DNA of 64,000 nucleotides from Pseudomonas beijingensis (GCF_030687295.1 NZ_CP117425.1:558001-622000), one strand, 5' to 3'; shown: positions 18,396 to 31,020, counted from the first letter of the stretch. Made by a program: numbers and translations. The notes: generated from the letters alone by a model not told the origin.

Positions 18396-19520
18396 TCAAC
18401 CACGGTAGTAGCGCTGTGGAACGAATGGCATTTTGCTTACAAGCAAAGGCACCTTTTTCCCACGCACAATGGCCCAGACTGGCGTATCCAGTGCCACATA
18501 GGCGCTGTCCAGGTAACCCATCGCCAGCGGAGCGCCCAAGGTCGGGCCGAAACCGCCGCTGCACACAGAGCCGATGATCTCGCCCGCTTCGTTGACGATC
18601 TCCGCGCCTTCACGCACCGGTGTGCGTTCCTGGGGCAGCAGGCCGACACGTTTGCGCTTCACGCCGCCCTGTTGTTGGGCGAACACGGTTTCAGCCCCGG
18701 GGAAACCACCGGCGCGAGCGCCATCGCCACGGCGCACTTTGGAAATGGCCCACAACAGGCTGGCTTCGATCGGTGTCGTCTCGGTGTTCATGTCGTGGCC
18801 ATACAGGCACAGGCCGGCTTCCAGGCGCAGGGAGTCACGGGCGCCAAGGCCGATGGCCGCGACTTCCGGCTCGGCCAGCAAGGCGCGGGCGAGTTTTTCC
18901 GCGTCGGCGGCGGGTACGGAGATTTCGAAACCGTCTTCACCGGTGTAGCCCGAACGGCTGACAAAGCAGTCCACGCCCAACAGCGTGACGCGCTGGAACT
19001 GCATGAAGGTCATCTTCGCCACGTCCGGCGCCAGGCGGGCGAGCACGGTGACGGCGGCCGGGCCTTGCAGGGCGAGCAGGGCACGGGCTTCGAACAGCGG
19101 CTCGATGCTGCACTGCGCGCCAATGTGGGCCCGCAGGTGAGCCAAGTCCTGATCCTTGCAGGCGGCGTTGACCACCAGGAACAGTTCGTCATTGCCCAGG
19201 TTGGCGACCATCAGGTCATCAAGGATGCCGCCGTTGTCGTTGGTGAACATGGCGTAGCGCTGCATGCCCACCGGCAGGTCGATGATGTCCACCGGCACCA
19301 GGGTTTCCAGGGCCTTGGCAGCGCCTGCGCCGGTCAGGCGGATCTGGCCCATGTGGGACACGTCGAACAACCCGGCCTGATCGCGGGTGTGCTGGTGTTC
19401 CTTCATCACGCCCAGTGGGTACTGCACCGGCATGTCGTAGCCGGCGAATGGCACCATGCGGGCGCCGAGTTCGAGGTGCAGGGCGTGCAGCGGGGTTTTC
19501 AACAGTTGTTCGGTGGACAT
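18396..19520 (-). CDS. gcvT: Glycine cleavage system aminomethyltransferase GcvT
   Basis: GcvT (374 aa, T protein) transfers the aminomethyl carbon from lipoyl-GcvH to tetrahydrofolate, releasing ammonia. The family N terminus is seen ([26 protein letters not shown] in pieces), as are [12 protein letters not shown] and the folate-site segments [12 protein letters not shown] and [20 protein letters not shown]. It is the last gene of the gcvH-gcvP-sdaA-gcvT operon, 31 bases after sdaA, with AGGAG before the ATG. Confidence 0.96.
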   Translation of the reverse strand: MSTEQLLKTPLHALHLELGARMVPFAGYDMPVQYPLGVMKEHQHTRDQAGLFDVSHMGQIRLTGAGAAKALETLVPVDIIDLPVGMQRYAMFTNDNGGILDDLMVANLGNDELFLVVNAACKDQDLAHLRAHIGAQCSIEPLFEARALLALQGPAAVTVLARLAPDVAKMTFMQFQRVTLLGVDCFVSRSGYTGEDGFEISVPAADAEKLARALLAEPEVAAIGLGARDSLRLEAGLCLYGHDMNTETTPIEASLLWAISKVRRGDGARAGGFPGAETVFAQQQGGVKRKRVGLLPQERTPVREGAEIVNEAGEIIGSVCSGGFGPTLGAPLAMGYLDSAYVALDTPVWAIVRGKKVPLLVSKMPFVPQRYYRG

Positions 19521-19551
19521 ATCAACTCCTGGAAAATGAAAATGACGCGCG

Positions 19552-20928
<1,377 letters not shown>

Positions 20929-20988
20929 GGTGTTTCTCCGGTTTCTTTTTATGAGGATCGACGGTTGAAAGGCTTGGCACATTCCCCT

Positions 20989-21079
20989 TGTGGGAGCGAG
21001 CTTGCTCGCGATAGCGGAGTGTCAGTCAACATCTCTGTCAGCTGTCACACCGCTATCGCGAGCAAGCTCGCTCCCACAG
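20989..21079. repeat. REPIN between gcvP and sdaA
   Basis: TGTGGGAGCGAGCTTGCTCG arms with about 45 bases between them lie inside the gcv operon. In P. aeruginosa glyA2 occupies this gap. Confidence 0.9.
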
Positions 21080-21164
21080 GGGGAGGTGGTTTCCTTGAGG
21101 CAGTGATCTTCCACAAGGTTTGCGGTGTTGTTGAGAGGGCGGGCAAACCCGCCCCCTCCACAGG

Positions 21165-24014
21165 TCAAGCGTAGCTTTCGATCGACGGGCAGGCGCAGAC
21201 CAGGTTGCGGTCGCCGAACACGTTGTCGACCCGGCCCACCGGCGGCCAGTACTTGCCATCGATTAACGATGCCAGTGGGTACACCGCCTGTTCGCGGCTG
21301 TACGGGTGAGTCCACTCGCCGACCAGCTCCGCCGCAGTGTGCGGGGCGTTTTTCAGCGGGTTGTCGTCTTTGTCCAGGCTGCCGTTTTCCACCGCGCGGA
21401 TTTCTTCGCGGATGCAGATCATGGCGTCGCAGAAGCGGTCCAGCTCTTCCTTGGATTCGCTTTCCGTCGGCTCGATCATCAACGTGCCGGCCACCGGGAA
21501 CGACATGGTCGGGGCGTGGAAACCGAAGTCGATCAGGCGCTTGGCCACGTCATCGACGCTGATGCCACTGCTGTCCTTGAGCGGACGCAGGTCGAGGATG
21601 CATTCGTGGGCCACCAGGCCGTTGCTGCCGGAGTAGAGCACTGGGTAGTGTTCTTCCAGGCGACGGGCGATGTAGTTGGCGTTGAGGATCGCCAACTGCG
21701 AGGCGCGCTTGAGGCCGGCGCCGCCCATCATGCGGATGTACATCCAGGTGATCGGCAGGATGCTCGCGCTGCCGAACGGCGCCGCGCACACCGCGCCTTC
21801 CTTGCGTTCCATGTTGGCATGGCCCGGCAGGAACGGCGCCAGGTGCGACTTGACACCAATCGGGCCGACGCCCGGGCCGCCACCGCCGTGAGGGATGCAG
21901 AAAGTCTTGTGCAGGTTCAGGTGCGACACGTCGCCGCCGAACTTGCCCGGGGCGCAGAGGCCGACCATGGCGTTCATGTTGGCGCCGTCGATGTACACCT
22001 GGCCGCCGTTGTCATGAATGATGCCGCAGATTTCGCGGATGCCTTCTTCGAACACGCCGTGGGTGGACGGGTAGGTGATCATCAATGCGGCGAGGTGTTC
22101 GCGGTGCTCGATGGCCTTGGCCCGCAGGTCTTCGATGTCGACGTTGCCACGGGCATCGCAGGCGGTCACGACCACGCGCATGCCGGCCATGTTGGCGGTG
22201 GCCGGGTTGGTGCCGTGGGCCGAGGACGGGATCAGGCAGATGTCGCGACGGTCTTCGCCACGGCTCTGGTGATACGCACGGATCGCCAGCAGGCCGGCGT
22301 ATTCGCCCTGGGAGCCGGCGTTGGGTTGCAGCGACACCGCGTCATAGCCGGTGGCGGCGCAGAGCATGGCTTCCAGCTCGTCGGTCAGTTGCTGGTAGCC
22401 GGCGCTTTGCTCGGCGGGGGCGAACGGGTGCAGGGCACCGAACTCGGCCCAGGTCACCGGGATCATCTCGCTTGCGGCGTTGAGTTTCATGGTGCAGGAA
22501 CCCAGCGGGATCATGGTGCGATCCAGAGCCAGGTCCTTGTCGGCGAGCTTGCGCAGGTAACGCATCAGCTCGGTTTCGGAATGATAGCGGTTGAACACCG
22601 GGTGGCTGAGGATCGCCGATTGGCGCACCAGTTCGGCCGGGATGCGGCTTTGCACGCTGGCGGCCAGCGTCGCGAAGTCTGGCAGGGCCTTGCCGTCGGC
22701 CAACAAGCTCCACAGCGCTTCGATGTCAGCTTGGCTGGTGGTTTCGTCCAGGGACAGGCCCAGGCGTTCAGCGTCCACCACCCGCAGGTTGATGCGTTGG
22801 GCGCGAGCCATGTCGTGCAGGGCGGCGGTTTGCGCGCCGGTGTGCAGGGTCAGGGTGTCGAAGAAACTGTCTTGCTCGATGCTCAGGCCCAGCGCGCCGA
22901 GGCCCTTGGCGAGGATCGCGGTCAGGTGATGGATGCGATTGGCAATTTGCACCAGGCCCTTGGGACCGTGGTACACGGCGTACATGCTGGCGATGTTGGC
23001 CAGCAGCACCTGGGCGGTGCAGATGTTGCTCGTGGCTTTCTCGCGGCGGATGTGTTGCTCGCGGGTCTGCATCGCCAGGCGCAGGGCCGGCTTGCCGAAA
23101 CGGTCTACGGAAACGCCGACCAGACGGCCTGGCATGTCGCGCTTGAAGGCGTCCTTGGTGGAGAAATAGGCCGCGTGCGGGCCACCGAAGCCCAGTGGCA
23201 CGCCGAAGCGCTGGGCGCTGCCGATGGCGACGTCGGCGCCGAACTCACCCGGCGGGGTCAGCAAGGTCAGGGCCAGCAGGTCCGCTGCAACGGCCACCAG
23301 GGCGTTGGCGGTGTGGAAGCGTTCGGTCAGTTCGCGGTAGTCGAACAGGTCGCCGTTACTGGCCGGGTATTGCAGCAGTGCGCCGAAGAAACCGCTAACG
23401 TCGCTCAGTTCGCGCTCATCGCCCACCACCACGTCGATGCCCAGGGGCTCGGCACGGGTGCGCAATACGTCGAGGGTTTGCGGGTGGCTGTGCACGGAGG
23501 CGAAGAAGGCGTTGCTGCCCTTGTTCTTGCTCAGGCGCTTGCAGAAGGTCATGGCTTCGGCGGCGGCGGTGGCTTCGTCGAGCAAAGAGGCGTTGGCGAT
23601 CGGCAGGCCGGTGAGGTCGCTGATCAGGGTCTGGAAGTTCAACAGCGCTTCGAGACGGCCCTGGGAAATTTCTGGCTGATACGGCGTGTAGGCGGTGTAC
23701 CAGGCCGGGTTTTCCAGCAGGTTGCGCAGGATCGGTGCCGGTGTATGGCAGTTGTAGTAGCCCTGGCCGATGTAGGTCTTGAACAGCTGGTTTTTGCCGG
23801 CGATGGCTTTGATCGAGGCCAGTGCGTCGGCTTCGCTCTGGCCGTCGCCCATATCCAGCACGCTGGTGCCCTTGATGCTTTCCGGAATGACGCTGGCGCT
23901 CAGGGCTTCCAGGGAGTCGAAGCCCAGGCGCTCGAGCATGGCTTGCTCGTCGCTTGCACGCGGGCCAATGTGGCGAGCGATGAATTCGTTGGCGGTGCCG
24001 AGATTAACGGTCAT
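21165..24014 (-). CDS. gcvP: Glycine dehydrogenase (decarboxylating) GcvP
   Basis: GcvP (949 aa, P protein) is the PLP enzyme that decarboxylates glycine and passes the aminomethyl group to lipoyl-GcvH. It is the single-chain form with two halves; the PLP lysine lies in [19 protein letters not shown] near residue 700, and [12 protein letters not shown] and the [20 protein letters not shown] segment mark the N-terminal half. It begins 10 bases after gcvH with GAGGAG before the ATG. The long gap to sdaA (236 bases) breaks the tight spacing. Confidence 0.97.
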   Translation of the reverse strand: MTVNLGTANEFIARHIGPRASDEQAMLERLGFDSLEALSASVIPESIKGTSVLDMGDGQSEADALASIKAIAGKNQLFKTYIGQGYYNCHTPAPILRNLLENPAWYTAYTPYQPEISQGRLEALLNFQTLISDLTGLPIANASLLDEATAAAEAMTFCKRLSKNKGSNAFFASVHSHPQTLDVLRTRAEPLGIDVVVGDERELSDVSGFFGALLQYPASNGDLFDYRELTERFHTANALVAVAADLLALTLLTPPGEFGADVAIGSAQRFGVPLGFGGPHAAYFSTKDAFKRDMPGRLVGVSVDRFGKPALRLAMQTREQHIRREKATSNICTAQVLLANIASMYAVYHGPKGLVQIANRIHHLTAILAKGLGALGLSIEQDSFFDTLTLHTGAQTAALHDMARAQRINLRVVDAERLGLSLDETTSQADIEALWSLLADGKALPDFATLAASVQSRIPAELVRQSAILSHPVFNRYHSETELMRYLRKLADKDLALDRTMIPLGSCTMKLNAASEMIPVTWAEFGALHPFAPAEQSAGYQQLTDELEAMLCAATGYDAVSLQPNAGSQGEYAGLLAIRAYHQSRGEDRRDICLIPSSAHGTNPATANMAGMRVVVTACDARGNVDIEDLRAKAIEHREHLAALMITYPSTHGVFEEGIREICGIIHDNGGQVYIDGANMNAMVGLCAPGKFGGDVSHLNLHKTFCIPHGGGGPGVGPIGVKSHLAPFLPGHANMERKEGAVCAAPFGSASILPITWMYIRMMGGAGLKRASQLAILNANYIARRLEEHYPVLYSGSNGLVAHECILDLRPLKDSSGISVDDVAKRLIDFGFHAPTMSFPVAGTLMIEPTESESKEELDRFCDAMICIREEIRAVENGSLDKDDNPLKNAPHTAAELVGEWTHPYSREQAVYPLASLIDGKYWPPVGRVDNVFGDRNLVCACPSIESYA

Positions 24015-24024
24015 GGTGCGCTCC

Positions 24025-24408
24025 TCAGGCTTCGGCGTTGGCTTTGATCAGGCGATCGTAGGCGTCTTGATCCAACAGCTTAGCCACTGCGTCGGCGTCG
24101 GTCGGTTTAAAGCGGAAGAACCAGCCTTCGCCCATCGGATCTTCGTTGACCAGTTCTGGACTTGCGTCGAGTTTTTCGTTCACTTCGAGCACTTCACCGT
24201 CCAGGGGCATGTACACACCGCTGGCGGCCTTGACCGACTCCACGGTGGAGGCTTCGGCGCCTTTGTCATAGGCCTGCAATTCAGGCAGTTGCACAAAAAC
24301 CACGTCGCCCAACGCGTTCTGCGCGAAAGCGGTAATGCCTACGGTGACGCTGCCGTCGGCTTCGGTGCGCAGCCATTCGTGATCTTCAGTGAAACGCAAC
24401 TCGCTCAT
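24025..24408 (-). CDS. gcvH: Glycine cleavage system H protein GcvH
   Basis: GcvH (127 aa) is the lipoyl carrier of the glycine cleavage system. The lipoylated Lys sits in [17 protein letters not shown] near residue 64. TEDHEWLR and the C-terminal EGWFFRFKP are conserved. First gene of the operon; a sigma-54 promoter and three activator sites lie upstream. As P. aeruginosa has two gcv sets, this one corresponds to the GcsR-controlled gcvH2 set. Confidence 0.96.
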   Translation of the reverse strand: MSELRFTEDHEWLRTEADGSVTVGITAFAQNALGDVVFVQLPELQAYDKGAEASTVESVKAASGVYMPLDGEVLEVNEKLDASPELVNEDPMGEGWFFRFKPTDADAVAKLLDQDAYDRLIKANAEA

Positions 24409-24487
24409 GGAAACTCCTGGGGCCAGATTCGTCTGGTGGACGCGAAGAAAGGCGCGGGGCTTGGCCCGGCCGAATGGCTATACCCAT

Positions 24488-24503
24488 AGCAAGAATGCGG
24501 CCA
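24488..24503 (-). promoter_or_regulatory. Sigma-54 promoter of the gcvHP-sdaA-gcvT operon
   Basis: On the minus strand TGGCCGC-ATTC-TTGCT carries the GG and GC doublets exactly 10 bases apart, as in the -24/-12 consensus TGGCACG-N4-TTGCW. It ends 80 bases before the gcvH ATG. Confidence 0.75.
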
Positions 24504-24567
24504 ATGTTATTAATGGCTTATATATCCATGATTTGAGTGGTTTGGCCTAGGTTTGGATAGGCTTGGC

Positions 24568-24685
24568 TGTAGCGAAATCGCTACAGCTGGACGCCTGGAA
24601 AAAATTGTTGTGGGATCAAAGCCTTGCACAGTGCAGGTTAGCGCAGACTGTAGCGATATCGTTCCACTGTAGCGCTTTCAGTACA
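24568..24685. promoter_or_regulatory. Three tandem GcsR-type activator sites
   Basis: Three 18-base sites with the layout TGTAGCG-N4-CGNTNCA: a perfect palindrome TGTAGCGAAATCGCTACA (24568-24585), TGTAGCGATATCGTTCCA (24649-24666) and TGTAGCGCTTTCAGTACA (24668-24685). They stand 65-200 bases upstream of the sigma-54 promoter, as an enhancer should. The P. aeruginosa GcsR half-site (TGTAACG-N4-CGTTCCG, from memory) is closely alike. Confidence 0.75.
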
Positions 24686-24719
24686 GGTGGAGGTCGGTTT
24701 TGGATGCGCTGCATAGCCT

Positions 24720-24809
24720 TTGTGGGAGCGAGCTTGCTCGCGATAGCGGTGGGTCGTCAACGCAGAGGCTGGCTGGGAGATCGCCATCGCGAGCAAGCTC
24801 GCTCCCAAA
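24720..24809. repeat. REPIN upstream of the gcv control region
   Basis: GGGAGCGAGCTTGCTCGCGA type inverted pair lying between the GcsR sites and the gcsR 3' end. The right end has CCCAAAG in place of CCCACAG. Confidence 0.85.
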
Positions 24810-24832
24810 GGGGAATGTGGAGGAGCGAAGAA

Positions 24833-26341
24833 CTATGGCTTCCCGGAAATCCCGTACTTGCGCAACCGATGGGCAATCGCGGTGTGGGAGGTTTGCAGGC
24901 GGCTGGCCAACTGGCGGGTGGACGGGTAGTTGGCGTAAAGGCTTTCGAGCAGGTGCTTCTCAAAGCTTTCCACGGCCTGTTCCAGGCTTTCGACTTCCAC
25001 ATCGCCCTGGCGCGCCACGGAGGTGCCGGCGATGTCCAGGTCGCCGATGTCCACCAGGCTGCTTTCGCAGATGGCGGCGGCGCGGAAGATCACGTTCTGC
25101 AATTGCCGCACGTTGCCCGGCCAGCGGTTGCCCAGCAGCGCTGGATAAGTACCAGGGGCCAGGCGACAGACCGGGCGCTGGATTTGCGCGCAGGCTTGCT
25201 GCATGAAGTAACGCGCCAGCAGCAGGATGTCCTGGCCGCGTTCACGCAGTGGCGGGACTTCGACATTGAGCACGTTCAGGCGATAGAACAGGTCTTCGCG
25301 GAACGAGCCCTCGCTGACCATTTTCTCCAGATTGCGGTGGGTGGCGCTGAGGATCCGCACGTTGACCTTGATTTCCCGGTCGCCGCCCACCCGGCGGAAG
25401 CTGCCATCGTTCAAGAAACGCAGCAGCTTGGCTTGCAGGTACGGCGACATCTCGCCGATTTCATCGAGAAAGACCGTGCCCTGGTTTGCCAACTCCATCA
25501 GCCCAGGCTTGCCGCCCCGTTGCGCCCCGGTGAAGGCGCCGGGGGCGTAGCCGAACAGCTCGCTTTCCGCCAGGTTCTCCGGCAGCGCGGCGCAGTTCAG
25601 GGCCAGGAACGGCGCGCTGTGACGGGCGCTGATGGCGTGGCAGGCCCGGGCCACCAGTTCCTTGCCGGTGCCGGTTTCGCCTTGGATCAGCAGCGGTGCA
25701 TCCAGGGCCGCGACCCGCTGGGCCCGGGCCTTGAGGGTGCGGATCGCCGGGGATTCACCCAGCAGCGCGTCAAAACCTTCGGCGTGGTCATGGTGCAGAG
25801 CCGACAGCCGTTCGCCGATGCGATTGGGCTGATAGAGCGTCAGCAGCGCGCCGGCGTCGGTGATGGGCGTGGCGTCCAGCAGCAAGGTCTGGCCATTGAG
25901 GGTGACCTCCCGCAGCGGCAGGCGGAAACCGTTTTCCAGCAGGGCGCCGAGCAATGCCTCGTCACTGAACAGCTCGGCCACGCTTTCCCCGGCCGGTTCA
26001 CGACCGTACAGGGCGATCAGCGCCGGGTTGGCCAGCAACACCTTGCCCACGCTGTCCAGGGCCAGCACCGGGTCGGTCATGGCGGCGAGCAAGGCATCGA
26101 GCTGCAAGTGCCGACGCTGGCCCGGCAGGATGTCCACCACGGTGACCGCCTGCACCCCTTGCACGCTGAACAGTGCTTCGCGCAGCTCGTCAAGCACTTG
26201 CGGGCTGAGGGTCGGGGCGTCGATGTAGACGTTGGGTGGCACCATCTCCACCGCATCCAGGTTGAGATTGCGCCCACCGAGCAAGGCCAGGACTTCCTGG
26301 GTGATGCCGACGCGGTCGATGAAACTGACGTGGATACGCAT
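24833..26341 (-). CDS. gcsR: Sigma-54 enhancer-binding protein GcsR (TyrR/PhhR-like)
   Basis: A 502-aa TyrR-type activator: N-terminal ACT domain (about 1-75, MRIHVSFIDRVGITQEVL), PAS domain (about 78-180), AAA+ domain (about 205-430) with Walker A GETGTGKE, the sigma-54 contact loop GAFTGA and DEIGEM, and a C-terminal helix-turn-helix (STRQLASRLQTSHTAIAHRL). In P. aeruginosa the equivalent GcsR senses glycine and activates the gcv-sdaA operon with sigma-54. The adjacent operon, its sigma-54 promoter and three palindromes make the same role here nearly certain. PhhR, the phenylalanine regulator, is the main alternative paralogue. Confidence 0.9.
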   Translation of the reverse strand: MRIHVSFIDRVGITQEVLALLGGRNLNLDAVEMVPPNVYIDAPTLSPQVLDELREALFSVQGVQAVTVVDILPGQRRHLQLDALLAAMTDPVLALDSVGKVLLANPALIALYGREPAGESVAELFSDEALLGALLENGFRLPLREVTLNGQTLLLDATPITDAGALLTLYQPNRIGERLSALHHDHAEGFDALLGESPAIRTLKARAQRVAALDAPLLIQGETGTGKELVARACHAISARHSAPFLALNCAALPENLAESELFGYAPGAFTGAQRGGKPGLMELANQGTVFLDEIGEMSPYLQAKLLRFLNDGSFRRVGGDREIKVNVRILSATHRNLEKMVSEGSFREDLFYRLNVLNVEVPPLRERGQDILLLARYFMQQACAQIQRPVCRLAPGTYPALLGNRWPGNVRQLQNVIFRAAAICESSLVDIGDLDIAGTSVARQGDVEVESLEQAVESFEKHLLESLYANYPSTRQLASRLQTSHTAIAHRLRKYGISGKP

Positions 26342-26442
26342 GGGGCGGTTTTGGGTTCTGGGATGCGGAGGGTGGCCAGTATGCCTTGGGGCGGGCTGTT
26401 GGTGAAATCCTGGCGCAGTACTTGAGAACGACGGTGATCCCC

Positions 26443-26532
26443 CTGTGGGAGCGAGCTTGCTCGCGATAGCGGTGTATCAGTCATTAAAAGGGTGGCTGAC
26501 ACTCTGCTATCGCGAGCAAGCTCGCTCCCACA
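26443..26532. repeat. REPIN between LysR gene and gcsR
   Basis: GGGAGCGAGCTTGCTCGCGATAGC type inverted pair with a short variable centre, in a 211-base gap. Confidence 0.9.
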
Positions 26533-26552
26533 AAGGCGTTCACAAGTGGCAG

Positions 26553-27458
26553 CTACAATCCAACATCCCACTCTGGTATCTCGGGAAACTTCAGCACCAG
26601 AAAATCCAGCAGGCTGCGCAACGCCGAGGGCATGTGCTTGCGTGAGGCATATACCGCGTACATGTTCATTCGGCGCGGTTCGGCATGGGGCAGCAGGCGG
26701 ATCAGTTCGCCGTTCTTGATGTGGGCGCCGGCCTGGTAGCTGGGCAGCATCGCCACGCCTGCGCCGGCTATCGTGGCCTGAAGCAAGGTGCTGGCTTCGT
26801 TGGCGCTGATATTGCCTTGTACCGGCACCGAGACCTGCTCGCCGTCCTGCTCGAAATGCCACAGGCTCTTGCCGACGTAAGAGTGGGTCAGGCAGTTGTG
26901 CCGGCTCAGGTCTTCCACGCGCAGCGGTGTCGAGTGTTCATGCAGATACCGCGGCGAGGCGCAGATCACCGAGCGGCAGACCGTGAGGCGGCGGGCGATC
27001 AGGTTCGGGTCCAGATCGTTGCTCATGCGGATCGCCAGGTCGATGCGTTCGTCCACCAGGTTCACGGTGCGGTCGAGCATCTGCAGGTCGACGCTCACCC
27101 CGGGGTAGCGCTTGACGTAGTCGGCCATGGCGTTCGCCAGTTGGGCCTGGCCGAACGAGGTGCTGGCACTGATGCGCAGCATGCCCCGTGGTGCGTCGTC
27201 CGGGGTGCTGACGGCGGCTTGCATATCGCCGGACAGCTCCAGCATCTGCCGGCAGCGCGGCAGGATCTCGGAGCCTGCGGCCGTCAGGCTCAGTTTGCGG
27301 GTGGTGCGGTGCATCAGCCGGGCCCCGACCCAATCTTCCAGCTCCGCCAGATAGCGCGACACCACCGGCCGCGACAGGTCCAGATGCTCGGCCGCCGCCG
27401 ACTGGCTGCCCAGGTCGACCACTGTGACGAAGACCCGCATTGCTTGTAGACGATCCAT
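26553..27458 (-). CDS. LysR-family transcriptional regulator
   Basis: A 301-aa LysR regulator of the CrgA/AaeR-like branch: N-terminal helix-turn-helix (about residues 1-60, FVTVVDLGSQSAAAEHLDLS followed by RPVVSRYLAELEDWVGARL) and a substrate-binding domain (about 90-295). It is divergent from the secreted beta-lactamase-fold gene at 27573 with 114 bases between, so that gene is the likely target. Confidence 0.88.
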   Translation of the reverse strand: MDRLQAMRVFVTVVDLGSQSAAAEHLDLSRPVVSRYLAELEDWVGARLMHRTTRKLSLTAAGSEILPRCRQMLELSGDMQAAVSTPDDAPRGMLRISASTSFGQAQLANAMADYVKRYPGVSVDLQMLDRTVNLVDERIDLAIRMSNDLDPNLIARRLTVCRSVICASPRYLHEHSTPLRVEDLSRHNCLTHSYVGKSLWHFEQDGEQVSVPVQGNISANEASTLLQATIAGAGVAMLPSYQAGAHIKNGELIRLLPHAEPRRMNMYAVYASRKHMPSALRSLLDFLVLKFPEIPEWDVGL

Positions 27459-27572
27459 GATTTGCCCGCTTTCAGAAACAAACTATGTCCCAGCATCGCA
27501 TTTTTTGTAACGAGTCAGGCAACTAAGCTCAGTCTCATTCCCCTGACGGGTTTTTGGACAACGGAGCACACC

Positions 27573-28451
27573 ATGACCGGCTTTATCCCACTCAAGCGCC
27601 TACTGCTGGCAACCGCCGCCCTGGCCTTCACTGCCCAGAGCTGGGCCGCTGACTTGACGCTCGACGTCTACAACCCTGGCGCGGCGGCGGTTTTCCCGGT
27701 GACGTCGGTGTTGGTCAGCGGTGAAAAAGAGGCGATTTTGGTGGACGCCCAGTTCGGCAAATCCCAGGCCGCCCAGGTGGTGGAGAAAATCCGCGCCAGT
27801 GGCAAGCGATTGACCACGATCTACATCAGCCATGGCGATCCTGACTACTATTTTGGTCTGGAGACCCTCACCGCCGCGTTCCCTGAGGCCAAGGTGCTGG
27901 CGTCCGCGCCGACTGTCGAACACATCAAGCACACCATGGACGGCAAGCTGAAATATTGGGGGCCGATCCTGAAGACCGATGCACCGACCAAAGCCATCGT
28001 GCCCCAAGTGCTCAAGGGCGACAGCCTGACCCTGGAAGGCCAGCGCTTGCAGGTCGTGGGCCTCGATGGCCCGCAACCGGACCGCAGTTTCGTGTGGATT
28101 CCATCGATCAAGGCGGTGGTTGGCGGTGTGGTGGTGGCTGAGAACATTCATGTGTGGATGGCCGATACCCAGACGCCGCAGTCCCACAAGGATTGGCTGG
28201 CGACTCTCGCCAACATTGAAAAACTGCAACCGAGCACGGTGATCCCGGGTCACTACCTGGGTGACAGCGCCCGTTCCCTGGCCCCGGTGCGCTTCACCGC
28301 CGGTTACATCAAGGCTTTCGACGAAGAAACCGCCAAGGCCAAGGATTCCGCCGCGCTGATCCGCGCCATGAAACTACGCTATCCGGACCTGGGTGAAGAC
28401 AGCTCCCTGGAGCTCAGTGCCAAGGTGGCGAAGGGCGAGATGAAGTGGTGA
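27573..28451 (+). CDS. Exported metallo-beta-lactamase-fold hydrolase
   Basis: A 292-aa protein with a signal peptide (about residues 1-23, ending SWA-ADLT) and a metallo-beta-lactamase fold. The metal motif appears as SHGDPDYYFG, so the usual HxHxDH is replaced by HxDxDY, a variant found in a branch of this superfamily; metal binding may differ. A late VIPGHYLG supplies another His. The start at 27573 is chosen for GGAG and the signal peptide. Substrate unknown; the divergent LysR gene is its probable regulator. Confidence 0.82.
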   Translation: MTGFIPLKRLLLATAALAFTAQSWAADLTLDVYNPGAAAVFPVTSVLVSGEKEAILVDAQFGKSQAAQVVEKIRASGKRLTTIYISHGDPDYYFGLETLTAAFPEAKVLASAPTVEHIKHTMDGKLKYWGPILKTDAPTKAIVPQVLKGDSLTLEGQRLQVVGLDGPQPDRSFVWIPSIKAVVGGVVVAENIHVWMADTQTPQSHKDWLATLANIEKLQPSTVIPGHYLGDSARSLAPVRFTAGYIKAFDEETAKAKDSAALIRAMKLRYPDLGEDSSLELSAKVAKGEMKW

Positions 28452-28488
28452 GGTATTGAAGCAGCGATGAGGCTGGGCTGATGAGCTT

Positions 28489-28622
28489 TTGTGGCGAGGG
28501 AGCTTGCTCCCGCTGGGCTGCGCAGCGGCCCCAATGCCAGCCAATGAGTTCTACCTGGCACACCGCATGAGCATTTTTGCGACTGCTGCGCAGCCGAGCG
28601 GGAGCAAGCTCCCTCGCCACAA
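28489..28622. repeat. REPIN, GTGGCGAGGGAGCTTGCTCCC type
   Basis: Inverted arms TTGTGGCGAGGGAGCTTGCT and complement, followed inward by GGGCTGCGCAG/CTGCGCAGCC. It is related to the 17053-17176 element but with AGCTTGCT in place of GATTTATC. Confidence 0.85.
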
Positions 28623-28713
28623 GGGCTTCATTTCAAGCCACGAAGGTTCTGTCACTTGGAAATATTCAAGTAACCGCTTCAATAGCATCTTTGTGTAATC
28701 ACTGGAGAACACC

Positions 28714-29328
28714 ATGAGCAAAATCGCAATCATCGGCGCCACCGGGCGTGCGGGTAGCCAACTGTTGGAAGAGGCCCTGCGCCGTGGTCACAGCGTGACG
28801 GCCATTGCCCGCAATACCGCGAAAATCGGCGAAAGGGCCGGGGTGGTCAGCAAGCAACTGGACGTATTGGACAGCGAGGCGTTGATCGCCGCCATCGACG
28901 GGCATGACGTGGTGATCAGTGCCGCGCACTTTGCCAGCGTGCCGGCCGACAAGGTCATCGCACCGGTGAAAGCCGCCGGGGTCAAGCGCTTGCTGGTGGT
29001 CGGCGGGGCCGGTTCGTTGCTGCTGCCGGATAACAGCCGGGTGATCGACAGCGACGGCTTTCCGGAGGAGTACTTGGCCGAAGCCAGTGCCGGTGCATTG
29101 TTCCTGGATGTGCTGCGCAAGGAACAGGACCTGGACTGGACCTTCCTCTCGCCTTCGGCGGAGTTCGTCGAAACCGAGCGCACCGGGCAATTCCGTGTTG
29201 GCAAGGACCACCTGCTGTTCGATGACACCGGGCGCAGCTGGATCAGCTTCGCCGACTACGCCATTGCGATGATCGATGAAGTGGAAACGCCGCAGTTTTC
29301 GCGGGCGCGGTTTACCGTCGGCTATTGA
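28714..29328 (+). CDS. NAD(P)-binding oxidoreductase (atypical SDR)
   Basis: A 204-aa Rossmann-fold protein. The nucleotide motif is IIGATGRAGSQLLEEAL (GATGxxG, atypical SDR of the NmrA/YwnB kind). VVISAAHF and KRLLVVGGAGSLL are conserved internal strands; the DWTFLSPSAEF segment marks the substrate side. Single gene with a GGAG site. Relatives act as NADPH-dependent reductases or redox sensors; the substrate is unknown. Confidence 0.8.
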   Translation: MSKIAIIGATGRAGSQLLEEALRRGHSVTAIARNTAKIGERAGVVSKQLDVLDSEALIAAIDGHDVVISAAHFASVPADKVIAPVKAAGVKRLLVVGGAGSLLLPDNSRVIDSDGFPEEYLAEASAGALFLDVLRKEQDLDWTFLSPSAEFVETERTGQFRVGKDHLLFDDTGRSWISFADYAIAMIDEVETPQFSRARFTVGY

Positions 29329-29337
29329 TCTCAGGGA

Positions 29338-29676
29338 TTAGCCGTGAACCCGCACCCAAACGCTGACCAGCACCGTCGCCGCCATCAGCCAGGCGACGGC
29401 TGCCACGGCCAATGAGGCTTCGAGGCGCATCCGGTCGACCATCACGTACAGCGTCGCGAGATAGACGAAGTACGGAATGATCGACCACATGCCAAAGACG
29501 ATGGTGGTCTTCAGGTCGTCCACCGAGCGGCCCTTGCCGACAATGTAGTGGGCAATCAGGGCAAAGGTCGGGAACAGCGGCACCAGCCCGGCGATGTAGT
29601 AATTCTTGGTCTTGGCCAGCATCGCCAGGATAACCACCACGGCCGCACCCAGCGCCGCCTTGAAAATCAGATCCAC
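29338..29676 (-). CDS. glpM: GlpM family membrane protein
   Basis: A 112-aa inner-membrane protein with four predicted helices (FKAALGAAVVVILAMLA, YIAGLVPLFPTFALIAHY and two more after GRSVDDLKTT). It matches the small GlpM family known from P. aeruginosa, where glpM lies by glpD and influences alginate production. Here it is 7 kb from glpD, next to aauR, and ends nine bases from the convergent oxidoreductase gene. Confidence 0.8.
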   Translation of the reverse strand: MDLIFKAALGAAVVVILAMLAKTKNYYIAGLVPLFPTFALIAHYIVGKGRSVDDLKTTIVFGMWSIIPYFVYLATLYVMVDRMRLEASLAVAAVAWLMAATVLVSVWVRVHG

Positions 29677-29691
29677 ACGTTCACCATTCGG

Positions 29692-31016
<1,325 letters not shown>

Positions 31017-31020
<4 letters not shown>

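Noticed and set aside
21306..24047. 913-codon open frame on the plus strand opposite gcvP
   Set aside because: Antisense to an intact gcvP with all motifs; third-position GC of gcvP removes stops in the opposite frame.
24409..24480. Glycine riboswitch before gcvH
   Set aside because: No tandem aptamer-like structure can be seen, and the sigma-54 promoter leaves only about 70 bases of leader; control by GcsR explains the region.
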